Shown in pieces: positions 56,645 to 64,000 of a stretch of 64,000 nt of DNA. Position numbers and translations under genes: made by a program. Origin of the DNA: Pseudisothecium myosuroides (taxonomy: Eukaryota; Streptophyta; Bryopsida; Hypnales; Lembophyllaceae); NCBI GenBank assembly GCA_951799445.1, contig OX637290.1, positions 1,800,501-1,864,500 on the forward strand. The letters are read 5' to 3'. The notes beneath the pieces are model-generated. The model was not told where the DNA came from. It worked only from the letters and a program-made list of their open reading frames with translations, and ran no database searches. How positions within the stretch are numbered: position 1 is the first letter of the stretch; the number at the start of each line of letters is the position of its first letter.

Positions 56645-57515
56645 GTCTCTTAAAGTCCTCAATCTCCTCTAATGTGGTAGGAGGTGAAACAATTCATGTG
56701 GGATATGTGAATTAGGAGTAGGAGAAGCTCAACCACTCAAACCTAGTTAAGTCAAAAGCAAGAATTGTGTTTAATGTAGAAATTTAGGCCTCAATTTGGC
56801 ATAGTAGAATAAATTTTTTCAAAAACGTTGACCTAAGAAAAGTTGGAAAATTAAGATAAATTTCATCTTCAGAAATCCATTTGAGATATTGAGCCTCCAA
56901 TCAAAAGTTATAGACAAATTTGAGAGAGGGGTTGGGAGGAACATTTTCTTTGACATTCTCAAACATCCTCTCTCGATTTTGTCCATAACTTTTTATTGGA
57001 GGCTTTAAATTTCAAAAAGATTTTTGGAAATTAAACTTAGCTTAATTTTCCAACTATTTTTAGTTCAAATTTTTTTGAAAAAAGTTATTCAACTATGTCA
57101 AAATGAGGTCTAAAGTTCTATATTTAACACAATTCCTGCGTTTTGACAATGGGCGGTCAAGCTCTCATCTCCAAATTGTCCCATATCCTTTGATGATTTG
57201 TGATAGACAATGGGTTTCATTATAGAAACAATCTCTCCACCCATAGCTAGGAAGTCATGTGTTCAGATTTAGTTGTATTGCAATACTTTCAAACATTAAG
57301 ACTTTCTTGGCAGTTAATTTTCTTTAAATTAGCCAAGGTGACTTGATAATTTTCAAAATTACATGACTTAGAAAATTCTAATTATTTTTCGCCAAAGGTG
57401 ACCGCCGATTACAGTATAAACAATATACCAATAATTGATAGTTTTCAGTAGGGTATCAAATCAAAAGATTTCCAAAGGATAATCCCATTAGAGGAGATTG
57501 AGGACTTTAAGAGAC
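56645..57515. repeat. Degenerate foldback segment at the palindrome centre, 30-bp perfect ends
   Basis: The 30 bases at 56645-56674 (starting GTCTCTTAAAGTCCTCAATC) recur inverted at 57486-57515. Inside, the two halves remain recognisably inverted at lower identity (for example GCCTCCAATCAAAAGTTATA at 56893 against its inverse ending near 57003), with extra DNA in the right half. This looks like an old foldback or long-inverted-repeat element whose ends now form the junctions with the two 6.5-kb arms. Confidence 0.75.
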
Positions 57516-58519
57516 CGTTTCAGTGTAGTTTCCACAGGCGCTCCCTTCAACAGTACTCGAAGTTCTCAGCTCACGACAGGACTTCATGATTGGCGGTCTC
57601 CTAGCCGGGTTTGCCACGCTGACATTCCCGCCAATTATTTTGCCAAGGCAATAATATAAAATATTGTGCGCCGGCAGCTTTTATGGTCGTCCCATAATTA
57701 TAAACCTACTCCATCGCCGTCAATTACAAGTGAGTGCACCGCTCGTTGTGGTCTTCTCATCGTCATACACACCCCTCTGGCTCTTCTGTGAGCAAGCTTT
57801 CAGAAAAGATGCTGGATCATTGCATAGAGAAGGTAGAAAAACATTGTAGAGGTGTTTTTGCTTTTGTACTGTACATGATTCTTTGTTTTCATTGAAGAGC
57901 ATTCGAGGAGCCTGTATTGTCGTTGCGCTCATTCAAGAGAATTCCTTGATTTTTGTCGCCTTCAGTTTTGGAGAATTCCGTGCTTCCTTTGCAAATTTTT
58001 AGCTTCATTTGAAAGGTAATGACAAATTTTGAAATCCTTACTGAGTTCAGAATTGGTGGGGACTGCTTAATGAGCAAAACGGGAGTAAAATAAATTGTGT
58101 TCGCCCTCAGAAAGCAGATCCGAATTGCAAACAGGTTTCAATTAGCTAGAAATTTGAGGTCATAGATTTAGCCTAGAATGAATGTGCCACATTTGAATAG
58201 TTTGGAGCTAAAGTGCAAAGTTGTGTACAATTTCATACTTCCACTGCACAGTATTTGCATTGTCAAGAAGTTACTAACTTCTAGAGAAGAAGATGTCTAG
58301 CCAGTAGTGTAACCAAATTGTCGATGTGTTGCTTGTACAAGTTCCAGATCGCTCTTGTTGCTTCGATCTGCATCCTCATATTCTCTCCAATTTGCGTGGA
58401 GGTCAACACCGACTTGAAACACATCCAAGTAGTCTGAACGGAGTACGGGAATTGTTCATGCCCTTGGACTAGAGTTGCACATCAACAAGCGTCATTGTAG
58501 TTGTACATGGTCCTAAATT
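57516..58519. other. Upstream region of the transposase-like gene (right arm)
   Basis: No gene is visible. A TATA-like AATAATATAAAATATT lies at about 57649-57664 and could serve the downstream plus-strand gene. Confidence 0.35.
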
Positions 58520-61500
58520 ATGGCGGCTTCCAAATCAAGCGATACGTACAAATTGCAAGCTACAATTCCAGCTCAATATAGGCCACTAATCTTGAGAGGT
58601 CGACCTTTGCATGAACAACCTGCAAAAGTTGAGTTTCCCAGTAGAAGAGAGCTTGGACAAACGCATTTGGATTTGTGGGTGGACGGATCTCTATATCCTA
58701 GTGATCCAATGACAAATATGCACCCTCAGTTCTCTTCTCTTCCGGAATTACTCACATTCATAGGCGATGGTCACAAGGGTTTGTTGGGTTACGTAAGAAA
58801 TGTGGAGCGGTGCTGCCGTAGTAGTTCTGAAGAGGTCCAACAACAGAAGTTTACGATATCCTTTCTTAGACAGCGTGTTGACGAGCTTATGAACAGCTGT
58901 GCTCTAACCGAAAATAGATTGCAGTGCATCACTGAGAAGTATAGACATCAATTATTGATAGCTGGCGAGGCGCAATTCAACCTCAAAAATTTGCAACGCC
59001 AATTTCATTCCGTAGGCGAGGACCATTCAAGAATGCTACAGTCTCTTCATAGACGTCATGAAGGTCAAATGCTACTACTTCAGTAGAGTATTGATGAAGT
59101 TATTACAAAGAATCATAGACTACAATTGAAGATTGACGGAATGAAGAAAACACCTTTCGGTTACCGATGCCAATTGCGGCCTCGACATGACATTCATTCT
59201 CTCTCTCAGCAAGGGGGTCATGCCCGGGCAACCCGTAGATTGGCCAGACAAGTCATTGCTCCAACAACAACGAAGAAAGTCCAAGATCAAAATGCCTCTA
59301 CCTTGAAGAGGAAGCGCCTGTTTGGAGATTCGGGAGACCAAGTGAAAACAGCAGAAGTTATCGCATCCTTGTTATCCAGAACTGAAGTTAATACGATGAT
59401 AGCCTCACTACAATTGACCTCAGCAACAACGAAAATGACAAATCATTATCTAAAGAAGATTGGAGACTCGGTAGGTGCACATGCTATTTTAGAAACATGC
59501 GATCAGACTGGAATCACTCGCATGGGCTATGAAACAATCTTTAAAAAGTTCAAAGCTGGGACGACTTCCGTTGGGAAAGGACTAAGAGTGGGATGCCTTC
59601 CAAAGCCTGATTCAGTACGAATTTTACGACAAGATATGAACAAGAAATTGTCAGACCTTATCGGTGACTACTACCACTAGTAGAAAACAGGCTATAAATG
59701 ACTTGTCCACAATGACTGCAGCAGTCATTGTGGACAAAAAATGACTGCTGCAGTCATTGTGGACAAGTCATTTAGGGCCCTGTTTTCTACTAGTGTACAG
59801 TGTGAATAGCTCATTTGAGCTTCCCTTGAATAAGAAAAGCAAAGCCCTCAAGAGAATCACATTGAACGAGCACAATACATTTTTCTGTGATATAGAGGCT
59901 GTACAATGCACAATGGTCAAATTGTACAGGATTACTCCTGAAGGTACTACCACTCACTGAACATGCACTAGCATTGTTAATGCTAAATTTTCCTATTTCC
60001 CATTGAAGTTCCAATTTCAATTACTAATCTCCTAATTAAAGTGAGCCTTTGCATTGTATGTCATGTAGAACTTCAAGGCCAGCCATTGATCTTCGTGATG
60101 AAGATGGACAAAGCAGAGATTATCCACAGGCAAAAATTTGAAAGGATAAGCATTACATTTATGAATAGGGCTTTGGATGACTCCATAACACCAAATTCAA
60201 ATCGATACTTCTCAGTCCAGTCTGAACGAGACATTTGGCCGGTTGGTTGTTTTCAAGTGCCAAAAGAAAATTTTGAAATTCTAGATGCTATGTTTAAACT
60301 TACTAAGATTCCTGCTATCATTGAAGCACAAGAATCTGGTCAACTTCTACAAGTTGATGGAGTAGGAAACTTCACAGTACAATGGCATTTAGCTGTGGAT
60401 ATGAAAACTATCAAGGCACTCTACGGTCTACAAAACGGAGCTACTGCTACTTTCTGTTGCATATATTGCAACCAGACCAAACAAAAGCAAACACTGTTGA
60501 CTGCCGAAGAAGCCAAGAGTGTTGCCAACAAATGACATCTCACTTGGAGTGGCGGCCTCTTTGCTGAAAATATTCCTGCAAGTCCTGTGCATGTCGTTGA
60601 AGACCTATCCAGGTGGCATCCCATATTGCCTATCCCACTCCATCGTATTCACATCTGTACTATGCATGCATTTAATCGAATTTGCAAAAAGCTTCTGCAC
60701 ATGCACTTCCAATTTGTCTGGACCATTAGAGACAAAAGCTTGCAAAAGCTAGCTATAGAAGACATGCAACAAATCCTCTCAAGCATTGGAATGCACGGAG
60801 GTGATGTTGAAATTTTTGAGGATAAGGCCCTCTCAGGCAAAGCGAACAATGTTGCCAAAAAACCATCACTGAGTGGTGGACATGCTCGCAAGCTATTCCA
60901 ACCAAGCACTCTACCCACAGGTTTACAAAGAATATATCAAGATCTGGTCTGTGCAGAGAGAAATTTCATGGATAATGGCAGTGCTCGCCATGGCCGCATT
61001 CAAGTTTGGAAATCACTAGAAGCCTTGATACCATACTTCACGGAACTTACATTGAATACAGAACAAAGAGCATCTTTCCAAGAATTGATTGAAGAGTTTG
61101 GAAAACTCTTCATCAAGTACTTTGGTGAACAGTCTGTGACGCACTACATTGTGAGTCCTCTAGAAACCCTAATTCTGAATTTCAATTAGCATCTTCAATT
61201 ACAAGTTAGTATCAACAATGGATTGGGACTGTATGGTGAGTACCTGAATTATTTTTGAACGTGTTGATTGTCTTAACAGCACGTATTGGTGAAGCATGGG
61301 CCATTCTTTGTTCAACAATATGGTTCACTGTCAGTCTGGTTGTGCCAAGGGATGGAGTACAGTCACCATGCTGCAAAAGTGGCATACCACAGACACACTC
61401 AGCATGGTGGATCCAAGCAAAAAAAAAGTCCTCTCCTCCAAACTTACGAACATTGGTACAGAATAATTCAACATAGGTTTTGGAATGACAATGAAAAGCA

Positions 61501-61528
61501 TGCATTACCAGAGCAATCCTTGACCTAG
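58520..61528 (+). pseudogene. Transposase-like protein of unassigned family, right-arm copy
   Basis: Exons as I read them are 58520-59943 (with a hairpin inserted at 59675), 60069-61150 and 61280-61528; the introns of 125 and 129 bp have GT-AG ends and keep phase. The product would be about 876 residues: an N-terminal coiled-coil-like region (VQQQKFTISFLRQRVDEL), a basic linker (TLKRKRLF), and a C-terminal half with the motifs VDMKTIKALYGLQNGA then CxxC, LPIPLHRIHICTMHAF, and, after splicing, VTHYIHVLVKHG with WLCQGMEYSHHAAKVAYHRH. This pattern recalls uncharacterised transposon-encoded proteins of invertebrates and early plants; I cannot name the superfamily. The lesions are TAG at 59084-59086, the hairpin frameshift and TGA at 60533-60535. 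No terminal repeats of a host element were identified. Confidence 0.7.
59675..59795. mobile_element. CACTA-type hairpin MITE, right-arm copy
   Basis: Exact reverse complement of the element at 49427-49547, with the same GTA-type flanks (read TAC on this strand), inherited through the duplication. Confidence 0.9.
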
Positions 61529-63050
61529 AACTAAACAAACCCTACGGCAATTAGCAGAAAGTGCTATAGGTGCCTCAAATTCTCAGTCCTTGCAAAGAGT
61601 TAGTTCAAAAGAAACAATTCCTTTACCTGCTCTGAGAACTGGAGATTGTCATCAACTCTGTCACCTAGAGGCAACCACTGTGCAGAGAACTGACTCCGTC
61701 CTTGTAGCTTTTGAGGACCTTCAACACATGAGTACATATAAGGTTTGTCAACAATATCAAGTGTCAAGACAGAAGCATCAATCTCTGGAGTCAACAGGAC
61801 ATTACTATTTAGTGGAAAACATTTTGAGTACATGTGGGAACTTTCTATCTTCCAATTGTATTCATCTTCTGACAAAAACGTACATTACTCTTCATTGACT
61901 GGAATGATTCAGAAGTAGCCACACAAGACTCTAAATACATGAAGCACAAATATGTATTACAAGTGATCATGAAATAGAGATACAAATCCTTTTCATAACC
62001 TATAACCGAAGAAGTTGAAATCAAACCCACCTGCCAAATCGAGATAGGTTATAAGGTTTGTAGATTTCACAGTGTACAGACAAAACATCGATAACTGTAG
62101 TAAGCTGTGCTTGCAAATTGAATTATGCTTTTTCAAGGAGTACCTATCTGCTTCGGCCTGCATTCAGTGTAGAAGTCACTAACATTAACACATCCAAAAA
62201 GCCTTAGAAATGAAGAACCTTCACAATTGCCTGTTTTTTTTTCTATACACTGAGCAACTAATTAAGAGTACCAAAAACCAAACCCTCAAACCTAAGCACA
62301 ATCAAACCAATAATGAAGGGGAAGGTTCAACCTTTGCAATATATACCCTGCATGAAGTCATGAATGCACTGCTACATCTTTTTCTTTTTTTTACACAAAT
62401 GAAACGGATTTTCATTGCAAAAGGAAGTCCAAATCACTGCTACGTCTTCATAACAAAAGCTCCTTCAAGAGCTGGAGGTGGTTTAATTTATACTATATAA
62501 TTAAGAAGTAAAACTATTAAAAATAGCACATGAACATTTAGAAGTGGAAGACAAGTTTACATGCGTCGCAGAATGTGTAGTTCATAGCCTCAATCACTAT
62601 ACACAAGCTCTCCAAAACTCAAAGGTTACCAATTTTCCATGGAGCAAACATTGTTTCAATCACATGCCTGTCAGGATGCCTGCCCTGCAACTTTGCAACT
62701 CTTCTCATACTAGTACAAAATCAATCTCATTTTGCTGCAGCAGCTAGTGAGATAATAAGGCGATCAATATCTGTACTTGTACTCTTCAAACCCCACAAAA
62801 TAGAAATCAAACAATCCGAGATATTAATAACAGGATGTAAAAAATACAGCTCGATTAGCAACTGCCATAGACAAGACTCCAAATCCTCATAGCCAACTTC
62901 GAGGTATTTGTTGATCATGCAGCAGATTGTTATTGTGTTAGAGTGAATCACAAGCAACATAAATTCATCAGATAGCACACCTTAAAAAAAATTGGAAGAG
63001 GGGTTGGAACTCAAGTCCCTTGCGTAAAAGTTAGATAGTTGCATTTGTAC
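61529..63050. other. Right-arm equivalent of 46172-47693
   Basis: Non-coding apart from the minus-strand copy of the unknown exon at 61626-61869. No further gene was seen. Confidence 0.4.
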
Positions 63051-63928
63051 CTGATTAACAATTGTGAGAACGGCAGCTGCTACATCATCTGGAGTGACAA
63101 CATTCTTGGGCAAAGAATTTTCCTGGCCAGCTGGACCTGCCCACCTGTTTGCAAATCATTGAGACAGGCACTAACTGAAAAATCGGACGATTGAGGAGAA
63201 GAAAGAAGGATTCTCAACAAACAATAAAACTTTATAAGAGAGAGGATTCAAACAGCGTTAGGGACCTAATTCCATCTTCAATAATGACCCTTGTTACCAA
63301 CAGCACTCATCTATTCATTCTCTTGTTTGTATTTCAACTAGCAAGTGGAATAAGTATGGCTTGGCTATAAGTTTATGGCCACTGATCTTTGAATGCAAAT
63401 AGGGTCATGTACTGTCCATTCAATAGTGGTCAACAACCTCCCAATATAAAATTGAATAAGAATTTTATATGCAGACATGAACAGATGAACTCAACACATT
63501 AGTCTACTGTACCTGGAGTGATCTCTGGAGCTCTACAGCTCTCCCAATCAAAGCATTTAAAGTACAGTCCTACATATTCATTTGGATAAAATGATTAAAG
63601 TAACGCAGATAAGATCCTGTACTCTAAAATTGCTAGCATTTACTGAAGATGCATCAAACGCTGTAGATCGGTCTCTTCCTCCCGTCGATGACAATATCTG
63701 TACAAATGCAACACCGTATTGCTAAATGATTCCAAGAGCTCACCATTCTGTGGCAATCGCTCCTGGAAGTATGGTGGCAACCTTGACACCAGTCCCTCGT
63801 AGCTCGCCACAGAGCCCTTCAATCATCCCCTGCACTACGTATTTCGTTGCACTGTAGATAGACTTACCTGGTGCAAGTCTTTCTCCAACCAGACTGCTCG
63901 TCACAATTATCTGGCCGGACTTCCTCCC
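63051..63928 (-). pseudogene. Short-chain dehydrogenase fragment, right-arm copy
   Basis: Exon-like pieces at 63744-63928 (with YSATK) and 63051-63144 (ending VVTPDDVAAAVLTIVNQ) mirror 45294-45478 and 46078-46171. The Rossmann exon would lie beyond the window end. The reading is the same as in the left arm. Confidence 0.7.
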
Positions 63929-64000
63929 CTGTCACCATAGCCAAATACTTAATTTAGAAATTATCACATGCTTGTTCAATTGGAAATAAGCAGATTATCA

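Larger units (their letters stand above)
57511..64000 (-). repeat. Right arm of the inverted duplication, runs off the window
   Basis: Reverse complement of 45222-51711. Its inner edge joins the foldback segment directly, without the solo LTR, and so records the pre-insertion state. Confidence 0.97.

Overview
The window is nuclear DNA of a land plant. The evidence is a germin-like protein gene with a TATA box, genes with GT-AG introns of about 100 to 280 bp, an Athila/Tat-like Ty3/gypsy polyprotein, and plant-type small DNA transposons (Stowaway-like and CACTA-like). Kinases with an N-terminal helical domain beside an alpha/beta-hydrolase recall bryophyte immune-gene architectures, so a bryophyte or lycophyte is my best guess; the sequence does not prove it. 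Most of the window is AT-rich and repetitive.

Layout: 1-4252 is the pol part of a decayed Ty3/gypsy element (protease, reverse transcriptase, RNase H, integrase) with two frameshifts and one nonsense codon. 5472-9602 holds three unrecognised reading frames on the same strand. All of 1 to about 9700, coding and non-coding, is saturated with the hexamer family CWATWG (CTATAG, CAATTG, CTATTG, CAATAG) at roughly ten times the expected frequency. 9.7-16.4 kb is AT-rich and contains two complete TTAA-ended inverted-repeat elements. 16.5-25.1 kb is a minus-strand cluster: two tandem kinase units that a 111-bp intron could join into one protein, then a three-exon SERAC1-like hydrolase gene, then a decayed duplicate of the kinase tail and hydrolase start. 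26.7-38.2 kb contains more TTAA elements, a CACTA-type hairpin, an intact germin-like gene, and a Stowaway-like element with another element nested in it. 38-45 kb is poorly understood, with a few spliced-looking plus-strand exons and a broken short-chain dehydrogenase.

The last 19 kb is a large inverted duplication. Positions 45222-51711 and 57511-64000 are reverse complements over 6490 bp with no net length change; I noticed only five differences, all transitions. Each arm carries part of the dehydrogenase pseudogene and a disrupted, intron-containing gene for a transposase-like protein of a family I cannot name. Between the arms lie a 4.9-kb apparent solo LTR, with target duplication GTCTC and several internal tandem repeats, and a degenerate foldback segment of about 0.87 kb that forms the centre of the palindrome.

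The intact-looking host genes are the germin-like protein, the SERAC1-like hydrolase and the upstream kinase. Most other coding sequence is mobile-element-derived or decaying. Nearly all the internal stops I examined are TAG, several of them where CAG may have stood, as expected from deamination of methylated CHG sites in silenced plant DNA.
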